The position numbers were made by a program, and so were the translations under genes. The notes under the pieces are model-generated. The model saw only the letters and a list, made by a program, of their open reading frames with translations. It had not been told where the DNA came from and did not search any database. Of a stretch of 64,000 bases of DNA, positions 1-9,576 are shown one piece after another (the stretch's first letter is position 1; the number at the start of each line of letters is the position of its first letter). Source of the stretch: Leptospira perdikensis (GTDB lineage Bacteria; Spirochaetota; Leptospiria; Leptospirales; Leptospiraceae); the NCBI RefSeq assembly GCF_004769575.1, contig NZ_RQGA01000019.1, positions 62,001-126,000 of the forward strand, written 5' to 3'.

Positions 1-927
1 AAACCCAACTTCCTTTTATCTTTCATTAAAAGAACCTATGCATTCTTGATTCTGATTTTGCTTTCTCCTTTAAAACTTCTAAGTATCAAAATCTTTTCGG
101 CAATTCATAAAGCCTTGGGTGGTCGGATACGAATTTGTATTTCTGCTGGTTCTGCTCTGCCGAGTGTCGTGGATGGATTTTTATCAGCGATTGGACTTAA
201 AGTACTCGAAGGGTATGGAATGACAGAAACATCTGCTGTTGTTTCCATTCGTTCCAATACCAAACCTACCAAAGGCACTGTTGGAATTCCTATCGATGGA
301 TATCAAATTCGTTTGAAGGATGAAACAGGAAAAGTTGTGACGGCCATCGGTGCGAAAGGCACCCTATGGATCAAATCCAAACAAATTTTAAAGGGTTATT
401 ACAAACGTCCAGAACTCAACCAAGTAGTTTTCGATGCAGAAGGTTTTTTTGATACGGGGGATCTAATGATGATCTCTCATAGAAACGAATTGGTTTTTGC
501 AGGCCGTTCGAAAGATACCATTGCTCTCATCGGTGGTGAAAACGTAGAACCAATCCCGATAGAAGACAAACTTCTTACCTCTCCCTTTATTGACCAAGTG
601 ATGGTAGTGGGTCACGATAAAAAAACTTTGGGTGCTCTGATTGTTCCTAACTTCGAAGCAGTAGAAGCTAAAATTGAAGGTATTTCCAAGGAAAAAGCTG
701 GGGAATGGAACCTAAACCCGAAGGTTCGGGAATTATACCGAGCAGAGATTTCACGTATTATTTCTCGCGAAAACGGATTCAAAGGTTTTGAGACAGTGCC
801 AGCTAACAACTTTTATGTGGTATCTCGTCCCTTTGATCCCGATGTCGAAATGACACGAACTTTGAAAATGAAGAGAAATGTTATTTCGGAAGTATTTTTA
901 AAACAAATTGAAGGAATTTACGAATGA
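1..927 (+). CDS. Long-chain acyl-CoA synthetase (AMP-binding), C-terminal part
   Basis: The frame is open from the first base, so the 5' part lies outside the window and an internal TTG at 46 is not the real start. The visible 308 codons carry ordered motifs of the adenylate-forming family: GYGMTE near codon 71 (adenine/ATP binding), TGD near codon 151, GRSKDTI followed by GGENVEP (hinge and C-terminal subdomain), and a lysine-rich end (KMKRN). The family activates fatty acids to acyl-CoA through an acyl-AMP. The stop overlaps the start of the acyl-CoA dehydrogenase gene by 4 bases, so the two are likely co-translated and act in fatty-acid activation and beta-oxidation. The exact chain length cannot be told. 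Confidence 0.88.
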   Translation, partial: KPNFLLSFIKRTYAFLILILLSPLKLLSIKIFSAIHKALGGRIRICISAGSALPSVVDGFLSAIGLKVLEGYGMTETSAVVSIRSNTKPTKGTVGIPIDGYQIRLKDETGKVVTAIGAKGTLWIKSKQILKGYYKRPELNQVVFDAEGFFDTGDLMMISHRNELVFAGRSKDTIALIGGENVEPIPIEDKLLTSPFIDQVMVVGHDKKTLGALIVPNFEAVEAKIEGISKEKAGEWNLNPKVRELYRAEISRIISRENGFKGFETVPANNFYVVSRPFDPDVEMTRTLKMKRNVISEVFLKQIEGIYE

Positions 928-2498
928 TACACCCGAAACTGAATCCCTATTTAAATGAGGAGGAGAGAAGTTTTTACAATACAGTATTTCAGTTTTCTGA
1001 AGATAAAGTGTTCCCATCGGCAGAAGAAAGAGACGAAAAAGAAATTTGGTCCGATGAATTGTGGAAAGAATTTAGCAAAGCAGGCCTTACAGGTCTTACC
1101 ATACCTTCAGAATACGGCGGCGAAGGAGCCAGTTGTTTACAATGTTCGATTGCAACGGATGCTTTTGCATCCGGATCTTTGGATGGGGGAATGGGACTTT
1201 CCTGGGTCGCCCATTTGGTGATTGGGACTATGCCAATTATATTCCAAGGAACCAAAGAACAAAAATCCAAATACCTTCCGAAACTTTCTACAGGAGAATG
1301 GATGGCAGGATTTGCATTAACGGAACCAGCTTCCGGGTCAGACGCTGCCTCCCTTTTAACCAAAGCTGAAGAAGTAGATGATGGTTGGAAACTCAACGGA
1401 ACTAAAATGTATATTACTAACGGCCCCGTTGGACAGGTGTTTGTTGTGATGGCACGAACTTCCGAAAAAGGAAGAGGACCTATGGGAATATCAGCCTTCA
1501 TCGTCGAAAGTAATACACCTGGTTTTAAGGTAAGTAAGGTTTTGAAAAAACTAGGCCATCATACTTCTATGACCGCCGAACTTGTATTTGAAGATATGGT
1601 CATTCCGAAAGAAAACTTACTCGGACCCATGAATACAGGGTTTATGAGGATTGGTAAAGAAACTTTAGAATGGGAAAGAACTGTATTTGTAGCCGGACTT
1701 GCAGGAGCTATGGAATTTTGTTTTCGTAAAGGTCTTCGGTATGCGAATGAAAGAACTCAATTCGGAAAACCTATCTCTAGTTTTTATGGAATGCGTGATA
1801 TTTTGGTTCGTAACTGGGTTTATATCCAAGCCGCACGAAGACTGATTTATTGGGTTGCCGAACGAAAAGATAAGGGAATTGCATCTCCACTAGAAAGTAG
1901 TTTGGGAAAACTCATTTCTTCTGAAATTGCAGAAGATGTGGCAAAGGATTCCGTACAACTATTTGGTGGATACGGATATATGAAAGAATACGCAGTGGAG
2001 CGATTTTATAGAGATGTAAAGTTGGGAACGATTGGCGGCGGGACAAGCGAAATCCAACGTTCCATCATTTCTTCTTTATACCCAGGACAAGATAAGTTTC
2101 AAAAAGAATTTTCTAAACTTGAAGAAGAATCTGATATCGCAGATAAAATTCAAAATGTACTCTTTGCTATTATCTTATCGATGGATGCGGAGCCGAATCG
2201 GAAAAAACAACAATCGGTTGAATTTGCCTTTGCAGACATTTTGTCCATTTTTGTAATCCTTTCTTTATCCAAAATTGATACACATAAATCTTCGGATTAC
2301 TATTCTTTGGATGAAAAATTGATGGATCGAAAGTTACTTTCGTATTATCTTGTGGGGAAGTATCTTATGTCCTTCAGTAGACTTACAAGTTATGTTCCTT
2401 CAGAACTCACTCAGTTGTGGAATCATTATTCCCAATTGGGGAAATCTATCGAAGATTCTGTACACAATCGTTTCCAATCCCTTCAGGAACTTCTGTAA
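924..2498 (+). CDS. Acyl-CoA dehydrogenase with C-terminal extension
   Basis: A 524-residue FAD flavoenzyme that would introduce an alpha-beta double bond into acyl-CoA and pass electrons to ETF (encoded at 21-23 kb). The FAD/substrate motif TEPASGSDA is near residue 133 and GGYGYMKEY is near 350. The usual Glu of the MCAD type (YEGT) is replaced by GGGTSEIQ near 372. A Glu in LEWERTVF near 249 matches the alternative catalytic base of the IVD/LCAD subgroup. About 130 residues extend beyond the ordinary 390-residue fold. The start ATG overlaps the stop of the ligase gene (ATGA). Substrate is unknown. Confidence 0.9.
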   Translation: MIHPKLNPYLNEEERSFYNTVFQFSEDKVFPSAEERDEKEIWSDELWKEFSKAGLTGLTIPSEYGGEGASCLQCSIATDAFASGSLDGGMGLSWVAHLVIGTMPIIFQGTKEQKSKYLPKLSTGEWMAGFALTEPASGSDAASLLTKAEEVDDGWKLNGTKMYITNGPVGQVFVVMARTSEKGRGPMGISAFIVESNTPGFKVSKVLKKLGHHTSMTAELVFEDMVIPKENLLGPMNTGFMRIGKETLEWERTVFVAGLAGAMEFCFRKGLRYANERTQFGKPISSFYGMRDILVRNWVYIQAARRLIYWVAERKDKGIASPLESSLGKLISSEIAEDVAKDSVQLFGGYGYMKEYAVERFYRDVKLGTIGGGTSEIQRSIISSLYPGQDKFQKEFSKLEEESDIADKIQNVLFAIILSMDAEPNRKKQQSVEFAFADILSIFVILSLSKIDTHKSSDYYSLDEKLMDRKLLSYYLVGKYLMSFSRLTSYVPSELTQLWNHYSQLGKSIEDSVHNRFQSLQELL

Positions 2499-2501
2499 CG
2501 A

Positions 2502-3767
2502 ATGAAAGCCGCTAGCCGAATTGCATTTTTTTATTTGTTATTCGGCTATATCTGGATTTATTTTTCAGATTATGCGATTTCCCTTATATTTCAATCGGCA
2601 GAAGACATTCGAGAGGTTCAAAGTTTTAAAGGTTGGGGTTTTGTTACTCTCTCGGCTGCTATCATTTTTGTATTACTTGTTCGGGAATTGCGAAGGCAGA
2701 AGAAAGTTCTATTTGAAAAAATAGAATCAGATCAACTTTTCCAAGTCATTTTGGAACGTATCGAAGATGCTGTAATTGTTTTCAATTTAGATACTTGGAA
2801 AATCGATTTTTTAAGCGAACAGGTTTCTCGCCTTTTTGACATTCCAACAAAAGAAATCCTCATTCATCCTGAACTTCTTATTGAACGTGTTCACGAATCT
2901 GATAGAGAACGTATGACAAATATTTGGATGAACCAACTAAGAGAAAATCATACAGGCCTATTGTATCGAATTCGTATGTTAGATGGTCAAATTAAATGGG
3001 CTTTGGAACATAGGCTATTTATTCCGTCCAAAGAAGTCAGTGCTAACAAGGCAGTTGCCGTTATAACAGACATGACAAGTTACATGGAGAACCAGTCTAA
3101 ACTGGAACGTTCCTTACGAGAGAACGAAACCTTACTCACAGAAGTCCACCATAGAGTAAAAAATAATCTAGCCGTTATTATTTCTTTTTTGCAACTCCAA
3201 GTATACTCTTCTCCACCGGAAACGGCGGATATTCTAGAACAAAGTATTGTTCGAATCAAAGCCATTGCCCTGGTTCATGAAAAATTATACAGTAGTAAAA
3301 ACTTGTCAGGGCTTAGTTCCATTGATTATATTACAAGTCTTGTTGAAAATATTAAACTTATGTATATGAGAACTGATATTCAAATTGAATTGGATATTCA
3401 ACATTTGGAGTTTAATATTGTAGATGCGATCCCAATGGGACTTATGATCACAGAGATGTTGACCAATAGTTTTCGCCATGCTTTCACTGGAGGACAATCG
3501 GATGCTTTGATAAAAATTGATTTTATTGTTACCGATAAATTCAATTACGAATTAAAGTACAAAGACAATGGAGTTGGTTTCCCTCCGGAACTTAATTATA
3601 AAAAGGTAGAATCCATTGGTTTGTCTGTTATTTTTTCTTTATGCAGTCAAATGAATGGGCGTGAAGTAGAGTGTTCTTCTAAACCAAATGAAGGTGTATT
3701 CTATCACTTTGCCTTTTCACCAAAAAAATTCATACCTAAAGGTAGTTCGAATGTATCAAAAGGGTAA
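2502..3767 (+). CDS. PAS-domain sensor histidine kinase (HisKA_2 type)
   Basis: A 421-residue membrane kinase. Two hydrophobic segments (about 8-28 and 45-62) anchor it and a PAS fold follows at about 80-190. The dimerisation/phosphoacceptor segment reads EVHHRVKNN (His-His at 216-217), typical of the HisKA_2 family rather than classical HisKA. The ATPase domain shows an N box (EMLTNSFRHAF, about 317) and a G1 box (DNGVGFP). No receiver domain is fused and no response regulator gene is adjacent, so its partner is unknown. It begins 3 bases after the dehydrogenase stop and its end overlaps the MaoC gene by 17 bases, which suggests one transcript. Confidence 0.88.
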   Translation: MKAASRIAFFYLLFGYIWIYFSDYAISLIFQSAEDIREVQSFKGWGFVTLSAAIIFVLLVRELRRQKKVLFEKIESDQLFQVILERIEDAVIVFNLDTWKIDFLSEQVSRLFDIPTKEILIHPELLIERVHESDRERMTNIWMNQLRENHTGLLYRIRMLDGQIKWALEHRLFIPSKEVSANKAVAVITDMTSYMENQSKLERSLRENETLLTEVHHRVKNNLAVIISFLQLQVYSSPPETADILEQSIVRIKAIALVHEKLYSSKNLSGLSSIDYITSLVENIKLMYMRTDIQIELDIQHLEFNIVDAIPMGLMITEMLTNSFRHAFTGGQSDALIKIDFIVTDKFNYELKYKDNGVGFPPELNYKKVESIGLSVIFSLCSQMNGREVECSSKPNEGVFYHFAFSPKKFIPKGSSNVSKG

Positions 3768-4173
3768 AAGTTTTTTAGAAATTCAAGTTGGTGATTCTGC
3801 ATCCTTTACTAAAACCATAACAGAAACGGATGTATATCTATATGCTGGGATCAGTGGTGATTTTAATCCTTTACACGTAGATGAAGAATATGCAAAAACC
3901 ACAAGTTTCGGAACAAGAATTGCGCATGGGGGCCTTGCTGCTTCTTTACTCGCTCCAGTTCTCGGAATGAAGTTACCTGGGCTTGGGACTGTAGCTTTAG
4001 AAACCACAACTAAGTTTCGAAAACCAGTTTATTTTGGAGATACAATCACTTGTTTGGTGGAGGTTGTTGAAAAAGTCGAACGACTGAAAGCAGTGAAAAT
4101 GAAAATTGTTTGGACCAATCAAAAATCAGAAGTCGTGAGTAAAGGGGAAACTCTTGTCATTCCTCCCGGTTGA
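3751..4173 (+). CDS. MaoC-like (R)-specific enoyl-CoA hydratase
   Basis: A 140-residue single hotdog-fold protein. The hydratase signature GDFNPLHVD is near residues 34-42, with its Asp and His as the expected catalytic pair, and is followed by the conserved AHGGLAAS. The family hydrates trans-2-enoyl-CoA to (R)-3-hydroxyacyl-CoA. A longer frame opens at 3688, but the ATG at 3751 is preceded by an AAAGGTAG-type ribosome site and gives the usual family length. It overlaps the end of the kinase gene and follows the ligase and dehydrogenase genes, which fits a fatty-acid role. Its last 17 bases overlap the convergent DUF1292 gene. Confidence 0.85.
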   Translation: MYQKGKSFLEIQVGDSASFTKTITETDVYLYAGISGDFNPLHVDEEYAKTTSFGTRIAHGGLAASLLAPVLGMKLPGLGTVALETTTKFRKPVYFGDTITCLVEVVEKVERLKAVKMKIVWTNQKSEVVSKGETLVIPPG

Positions 4174-4522
4174 GAAATTGGCCTACAAGTCCGATTTCAT
4201 CTTCCACAAATTCGCGAATTTCTTCTAATTCGTCTTCATCTAATATCTCTTCTAAAATTTCTTCCCCAGACTCGTCCTGTCCAATTCGCATCACGATGTA
4301 TCCTGGTACATCGGAATCAGGATCGTCCATTTCTACATTGACAAATTGAAATTCCTGTTCTGTTGCGGGAAGAAAAACTAGATAATCATTTCCCATTTGG
4401 GAAAAGGAGTAAAACACTTCCCATTGGTAACTGTTTCCTTTTTCGTCTACGAGATCAATTTCTTCCGTGGCACGACTTGGAAGAAAGTCATCTCCTTGGA
4501 ATCCCAAATCTTTCATATCCAT
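4157..4522 (-). CDS. Acidic DUF1292-like protein
   Basis: A 121-residue, strongly acidic protein. The N-terminal half (EIDLVDEKGNSYQWEV and YLVFLPA) has the alternating beta pattern of the DUF1292 family of small acidic bacterial proteins, and the C-terminal half is rich in Glu and Asp (EEILEEILDEDELEEI). No enzymatic motif is visible and the family has no firmly established function. Its ATG shares one base with the stop of the HNH gene (TAATG), so translation is probably coupled to it. The 3' end overlaps the MaoC gene. Confidence 0.7.
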   Translation of the reverse strand: MDMKDLGFQGDDFLPSRATEEIDLVDEKGNSYQWEVFYSFSQMGNDYLVFLPATEQEFQFVNVEMDDPDSDVPGYIVMRIGQDESGEEILEEILDEDELEEIREFVEDEIGLVGQFLNREE

Positions 4523-4815
4523 TAGGTAAAGAACTCCTTCTCAAAAGGGAGACTATGTTTCTTTTTGAAATTACATTCTTTGCAAGCAGGAACCAAATTG
4601 GCTTTGACCGATTTTCCTCCTCGAATAAGAGGGATTAGGTGGTCCATTGTGATTTCTTCTACTTTGAATTTTTTCCCACAGTAATGACAGATTCCAGAGG
4701 ATCGTTTGTTTTTCCACCAGGCACTGTTTTTTAGTTCTTTGGCTTTCCTTCTTTCCCGAGCTATCTCTTCATCGCTTACATCGGAAAAAAATGAATCGGA
4801 GGGAGTTTCCGTCAT
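4522..4815 (-). CDS. HNH endonuclease domain protein
   Basis: A 97-residue protein whose C-terminal half is a compact HNH module. It has two zinc knuckles (Cys43/Cys46 and Cys78/Cys81), the catalytic-type DH at 58-59 and Asn73 within NLVPACKECN. This is the McrA-like HNH fold, a metal-dependent nickase or nuclease. No methyltransferase, homing-intron or phage gene is nearby, so a restriction or mobile role is not supported. Such small stand-alone HNH proteins are common and mostly uncharacterised. It is the first gene of a two-gene unit with the DUF1292-like protein. Confidence 0.82.
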   Translation of the reverse strand: MTETPSDSFFSDVSDEEIARERRKAKELKNSAWWKNKRSSGICHYCGKKFKVEEITMDHLIPLIRGGKSVKANLVPACKECNFKKKHSLPFEKEFFT

Positions 4816-4864
4816 AATTTAAAAAAACCTGTTTTTTTCTCTTCGTCAAGAAAAAGATGGAGGA

Positions 4865-5977
4865 ATGGGAAGATTGGTCTACCTCGATAATTTGCGATCC
4901 TTTGCGCTTCTACTTGGAATTGTCTTCCATGCTGCGATTGTTTATGCTTCGGATATCAAATATGCCATCCAAGACCAAAATCGGAGTGAGATTCTTTCTT
5001 ATTTTTGTTATTGGATTCATAGTTATCGGATGCCTATGTTTTATATGATTTCTGGTTTTTTTTCTGCAATGGTTTGGGAGAAAAAAGGTCGGAACTTTTA
5101 TCTAGAAGCAAGGTTCAAAAGGGTTCTCGTTCCTACAATCTTGGGACTTCTTTTTTTGGCCCCCATTCAATATTACCTCACTGAAAAAATGCGGACTCCA
5201 GAGATCCAGATCCTTCCATTTTTAAAATATTTTTTCACAAAGGAAAATTTCCAACACTCTCATATTTGGTTCCTAGTTGATTTGTTTTGTTTTAGTATTT
5301 TGTATAGTTTAGTTCCCAAATCTTTTTTTTCTTCCAAGTTCTGGGATAAAATCCCTAAAGGGATTTATCGAAATTTAATTCTTGTTAGTTTTTGTTTTTT
5401 GGTTGTATTATTTTCCCATACTCAAATTTCAAAAGGGGAGTCTTACTACGGAATTTTCAAACTCACCTTTGTATTTCAGTTTTCCTATTTTCTTTCAGGC
5501 GTGTTTTGTTATCATTGGAAAAACATTCTTATACCGAATGATCCCTCGCAAATCAAAACATTGGCTGTTTTTATTTGGGCTCTCTTTATCTATTTAGTTT
5601 TTAAAGATATGGAAATTGAAGATCCACTTTGGATTTATTTTCAGTATGTGAATGTATGGGTGCGAGCTTTTCATATTTTTTTATGGGTGTTATCTCCCTT
5701 TTTATGGACTCATTTCCTCATATCAGTTTTTCAATATTTGGGAAACAAAGAAGGAAAATTAGGATCTTATTTGATTGAAGCAAGTCTACCTATCTATTTA
5801 GTCCATCATCCCATATCTTTGATTTATGCATATTGGGTGCGGGATATGGAATGGGGAGTATGGGTAAAATTCATTTCCCATACTCTAGTTGTCCTGGGGC
5901 TTAGTTTTTTCTTATATGAATTTTTAATCCGGAAGATCAAACCATTAAGGTTTCTCTTCGGATTAAAAAATACATAG
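4865..5977 (+). CDS. Acyltransferase family 3 membrane protein
   Basis: A 370-residue polytopic membrane protein with about ten hydrophobic segments. The N-terminus reads VYLDNLRSFALLLGIVFHAA, the hallmark opening of acyltransferase-3/OpgC-type O-acyltransferases, with the active-site His in VFHAA. Members transfer acetyl or succinyl groups to surface sugars or lipids; the substrate here is unknown. Start choice is uncertain: the ATG at 4865 lies directly after GGAGGA, too close for good spacing, while a TTG at 4874 is spaced better and still keeps the conserved opening. It is a single gene, convergent with the amine oxidase that ends 2 bases downstream. Confidence 0.82.
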   Translation: MGRLVYLDNLRSFALLLGIVFHAAIVYASDIKYAIQDQNRSEILSYFCYWIHSYRMPMFYMISGFFSAMVWEKKGRNFYLEARFKRVLVPTILGLLFLAPIQYYLTEKMRTPEIQILPFLKYFFTKENFQHSHIWFLVDLFCFSILYSLVPKSFFSSKFWDKIPKGIYRNLILVSFCFLVVLFSHTQISKGESYYGIFKLTFVFQFSYFLSGVFCYHWKNILIPNDPSQIKTLAVFIWALFIYLVFKDMEIEDPLWIYFQYVNVWVRAFHIFLWVLSPFLWTHFLISVFQYLGNKEGKLGSYLIEASLPIYLVHHPISLIYAYWVRDMEWGVWVKFISHTLVVLGLSFFLYEFLIRKIKPLRFLFGLKNT

Positions 5978-5979
5978 AT

Positions 5980-7356
5980 TTATGTTCTGCTGACGGCTTG
6001 GATCGCAGAAGCTACTGCTGAGTCCATACTTCCCGTATGAAATGCTAAATGTTCGCCGGCAAAGAAAACTCTTTCGAATGGCTCCGCCCAAACATCTTTG
6101 ATTCCAAAACTTCCCGGAGGGAATAAGGAAACAAATCCGGCTCGGCCGGTTGTTTTTTGAAAACTATGGAAAACAAAAGGGGATTCCAGGATCAATTCCA
6201 AATCTCCCACTTCTTCCAGAGAGGATGTCATTAGATTTTTTCTTTGACGATCACTTCCTTTTTCAAACAAAGAGGCTCTATCACCAGTAGATATAGAGGT
6301 AACGGCTGTTACGTTTGATCCAATGGCAGATTCTGAAACATATAAAGTTTCAGCTGCAGTACTTGTAGATAAAAAGAATTTGGTTAAAGAGTCTTTGGAT
6401 TTCACGAGACTCAAGTTTTTAGAAATTTTACCCGTTTGCATCCGTAAGGCTGAGTAAATCAAGTCTTTCGGTAGGCCGGGTGTCCATTTAATATCGAGAA
6501 CTGCTGCTGCCGGTAGTGAACAAACTACCAAACTTCCTTTTACCGATCGCCCAGAAGCCAACTCTACTGTGACTTGGTTTTTTTGTTGGGAGACTTTGGT
6601 GACTGTATCACCTAAAATCACTTCCTGGTTTCGAAGAGAGTTTGCGAGTTCTCTGATGATTCGTTCAGCTCCTCCTCTTACTTGAAACTTGGGTTTGAGA
6701 GCTGATTGTAATGCAGAGAGATCATCTAATACTGATTCGCTGGAGATTTGATTGAGGTCGGCTCCAAGAATGACTCTGTATAAATCGTTCATCGAGCGAA
6801 TTTCATCTTCTGTCAAACCTTGGTACCGTGCATACGAAGAAAAATTGATTTTGTCTAAACCTTGTTTTTGTGTCGTACCTAGAGATTTATGTAATTCAAT
6901 GACTTTGTCTAGGGTCTCAATAGAGGTTGAGGAAATTTTTAGAAGATCGGCATTTGATTTTTGAAGGGAAAAACGATCCGTTACATTTGAAGTTGTTAGG
7001 TCCAGGTTCAGTTGTTTTACCAAACTTTTGATATCTGATTGGCCTTCTCCGATCCACTCACCACCTAAATCTTGTAAGATTCCTAGCTCCGAGTTTTCGT
7101 AAGTGGCAATCCGTCCACCCAACTTTTCCCCTCGTTCAATGACAGTTACATCGTACCCTGTTTGTTTCAAAAGATAAGCAGAGTAGAGTCCTGAGAGCCC
7201 ACCGCCAAGGACGATGGCTTTTTTGCCACCGCTAGACTTTGGTTTGGTTTCTGCAGTTGTCGTTGTTGTGGTTTGTCCGAATGATTTTTTAGGAAGTAAT
7301 AACCCTGCCCCGAAGGTGACAGCGCTGAGTTTTTGTAGGAAACGTTTTCGATTCAT
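5980..7356 (-). CDS. Exported FAD-dependent amine oxidase
   Basis: A 458-residue flavoprotein. The dinucleotide fold VLGGGLSGLYSAYLL is at about 49-63 and the family motif ERGEKLGGR at 74-82. The C-terminal FAD contact FFAGEHLAFHTGSMDSA is also clear. The N-terminus MNRKRFLQKL followed by a hydrophobic stretch looks like a Tat-type signal, although the pair is RKR rather than RR. I chose the ATG at 7356 over a TTG at 7476 because GGGGAAAG precedes it and the signal starts there. It belongs to the monoamine oxidase/phytoene desaturase superfamily. The substrate (polyamine, amino acid or other) cannot be predicted. Confidence 0.85.
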   Translation of the reverse strand: MNRKRFLQKLSAVTFGAGLLLPKKSFGQTTTTTTAETKPKSSGGKKAIVLGGGLSGLYSAYLLKQTGYDVTVIERGEKLGGRIATYENSELGILQDLGGEWIGEGQSDIKSLVKQLNLDLTTSNVTDRFSLQKSNADLLKISSTSIETLDKVIELHKSLGTTQKQGLDKINFSSYARYQGLTEDEIRSMNDLYRVILGADLNQISSESVLDDLSALQSALKPKFQVRGGAERIIRELANSLRNQEVILGDTVTKVSQQKNQVTVELASGRSVKGSLVVCSLPAAAVLDIKWTPGLPKDLIYSALRMQTGKISKNLSLVKSKDSLTKFFLSTSTAAETLYVSESAIGSNVTAVTSISTGDRASLFEKGSDRQRKNLMTSSLEEVGDLELILESPFVFHSFQKTTGRAGFVSLFPPGSFGIKDVWAEPFERVFFAGEHLAFHTGSMDSAVASAIQAVSRT

Positions 7357-7461
7357 AGAACTTTCCCCTATTTTAACAATGGAAACAAAAAAGGCTAGAA
7401 AAATTAGAAAAATACAATCTAGTAGCTTTGTCTTTTTAAGCGAATTGGGAGATTTCAAACT

Positions 7462-9576
7462 TTGTCTTTCCACCAAGTAAAATATTTATTCGTAAGCCTC
7501 TTAGTGTTTTTGCCAGGAATTTTGTTCTCAGAATCCGTCATTCCACTGCAGTCCCAAATTTCGGGAAAAACCATCTGGCAGGATGTATTGGTTCTAGAGG
7601 ACAAGGATCAATCCTTACCCGTCGCAAGTATCACTAGTGGATCCAATGATTCCAGGTTCCAGAAAATATCTACGCCCAACCTGGGTTTTTCCAAATCCAC
7701 TTTTTGGGTAAGGCTCCAAGTCAAAAATCCCACTGAAGATTTGATTCGATGGAATTTGGTTTTTGATTTCCCTCTTTTGGACGAAATCCAAATATACGGA
7801 GATCAACTTCCTAAAACGATCATTCCCATTTTAGGGGACAACCATCCTTTTTCAGAAAGAAATTTAGATTACAGAAACCCTGTTTTCCCATTGGAAACAA
7901 ATCCAGGTTCTACCTCTATTTATTATTTACGAATCCAATCGGAGTCAACCATTCCTCTAACTCTTGCTATATGGACAAGCAGGGAGTTTTATGATCACTT
8001 GAACAGAGAACAAATGATATTTGGTTTGTTTTATGGAATTTTATTTGTAATGGTTGCTTATAACTTTTTTATCTATATTTTTACTTACGAAAAAAGTTAT
8101 CTTTTGTATTTGTTTTTTATAAGTTCTATTTTCTTTTTTCATTTGGTCAATAACGGTTTTGCCTTCCAATACCTTTGGTCGAATTGGGTTTTTTGGGGAA
8201 ACTATTCTTTGCCTTTTTTTATCTGTCTTTCTTGTATCACAGGAATCTTTTTTACAGATAATTATCTAAATTTGAAAAAACATCTCCCTCGCATTTCTAA
8301 ACTAATGTGGTTTTGGGTTGGTGTCCTTGTTATTTTTTCAATTGTCACATTCTTTTTGAATTACCGAATCGCAATGGTTACTTCCATTTTGTTAACAGTA
8401 CCTACTGCACTTATTTTGGTTTATAGTGGAACCTATACTTATTTGTTAGGAGTTCGAACGGCTCGGTATTTTTTGATCTCCTGGGCATTTTTCCTTTTAG
8501 GAGTATTACTTTATTCCTTAAAAAGTTTAGGAGTTCTTTCGGATAATCATATCACAAGATGGACCATTCAAATAGGGACTGCCTTACAAACCATTTTGTT
8601 ATCACTCGGTCTTGCCGACAGAATCAATTTTCTCACAAGAAGTTTAAGAGAACATATCCGAGAACTCTCTCAGGCCAAATTAAAAATTGAAGAGTCTGAA
8701 AAACGGTTTCGAGAAATTTTCCAAGGTTCTGATGAAGTGATTCTAATGATGAATGAAAATTTTGAAATCATCAATGCAAACCGAGCTCTTTCTAAACATA
8801 TGGGCTTTCGGTTGGATGATTTAAAAGGCAAAAAAATCACCGAGTTTTTATACACCGGTCGTGACCAAAGTTCTGATTACAATGTTATGTATGTAAATGA
8901 TAAACTCACAGATCTGAAAATGACAGGATCCATTATTAATTTTAAAACAGAGTTTGGACAAAAGTATGTGAAGGAACCCAAAGAGATGTATTGTCGATTG
9001 CAATACATCGACTTTGATGAAACAAGGGAAGTCCTTGCAACCATGTCTTCTCAATTTGAAGACACTATCATTCAACTTATAGAATCAGAAAAAATTGAAC
9101 TTTCTATGAATAACTATTTGAGAAATGCCGAATTAGTTTCTCAAAAAATAACCTCCCAACTTGCAAAGTATCTTTCGACTGTAGAACAAACGGAGGTTAG
9201 GTCATCTGTGCGTGAAATCATCATCAACGCGGTGGAACATGGAAATCTAAACATTAGTTTTGATGAAAAATCCAAAGCACTAACAGAAGGAAATTATTTA
9301 GAGTTTTTACAGAAACGACAAGAAGACCCTCGTTATAACCAAAAACGTGTTAAAATTGAATATTCTTTTACCAGAGAATATGTTGCTTATCGAATTTCTG
9401 ATGAAGGTCGAGGGTTTGATCATAAAAAACATATGGAAAAATCGATCGAAGAAATGAACGAAGCTCATATCCAACATGGGCGTGGGATTCTTATGACAAA
9501 GTCAGTTTTTGATCGGATTGAATACAACGATCGTGGCAATCAGGTGAGTTTAATAAAGTTTCTTAATAAGAATTAA
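7462..9576 (+). CDS. 7TM-DISM sensor with PAS and RsbW-like ATPase domain
   Basis: A 704-residue receptor. It starts with a signal peptide and a periplasmic 7TMR-DISMED2-type beta domain (about 23-180; WVRLQVKNPT and FPLLDEIQIYG are typical). A seven-helix membrane block follows at about 190-395, then a PAS domain from about 413. The C-terminus is a GHKL ATPase with N box REIIINAVEHGN (about 584) and G box DEGRGFDH (about 646). These resemble the serine-kinase anti-sigma factors (RsbW/SpoIIAB) more than histidine kinases, and no phosphoacceptor His segment is seen. The start is TTG, preceded by a GGGAGA-like site. It probably controls a partner-switching or phosphorelay output. Confidence 0.85.
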   Translation: MSFHQVKYLFVSLLVFLPGILFSESVIPLQSQISGKTIWQDVLVLEDKDQSLPVASITSGSNDSRFQKISTPNLGFSKSTFWVRLQVKNPTEDLIRWNLVFDFPLLDEIQIYGDQLPKTIIPILGDNHPFSERNLDYRNPVFPLETNPGSTSIYYLRIQSESTIPLTLAIWTSREFYDHLNREQMIFGLFYGILFVMVAYNFFIYIFTYEKSYLLYLFFISSIFFFHLVNNGFAFQYLWSNWVFWGNYSLPFFICLSCITGIFFTDNYLNLKKHLPRISKLMWFWVGVLVIFSIVTFFLNYRIAMVTSILLTVPTALILVYSGTYTYLLGVRTARYFLISWAFFLLGVLLYSLKSLGVLSDNHITRWTIQIGTALQTILLSLGLADRINFLTRSLREHIRELSQAKLKIEESEKRFREIFQGSDEVILMMNENFEIINANRALSKHMGFRLDDLKGKKITEFLYTGRDQSSDYNVMYVNDKLTDLKMTGSIINFKTEFGQKYVKEPKEMYCRLQYIDFDETREVLATMSSQFEDTIIQLIESEKIELSMNNYLRNAELVSQKITSQLAKYLSTVEQTEVRSSVREIIINAVEHGNLNISFDEKSKALTEGNYLEFLQKRQEDPRYNQKRVKIEYSFTREYVAYRISDEGRGFDHKKHMEKSIEEMNEAHIQHGRGILMTKSVFDRIEYNDRGNQVSLIKFLNKN

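Noticed and set aside
989..1501. 170-codon antisense frame over the acyl-CoA dehydrogenase
   Set aside because: Shadow of the real gene, with no family features and no start context.
4522..4815. HNH gene as part of a mobile or restriction system
   Set aside because: No methylase, integrase, repeats or composition change nearby.
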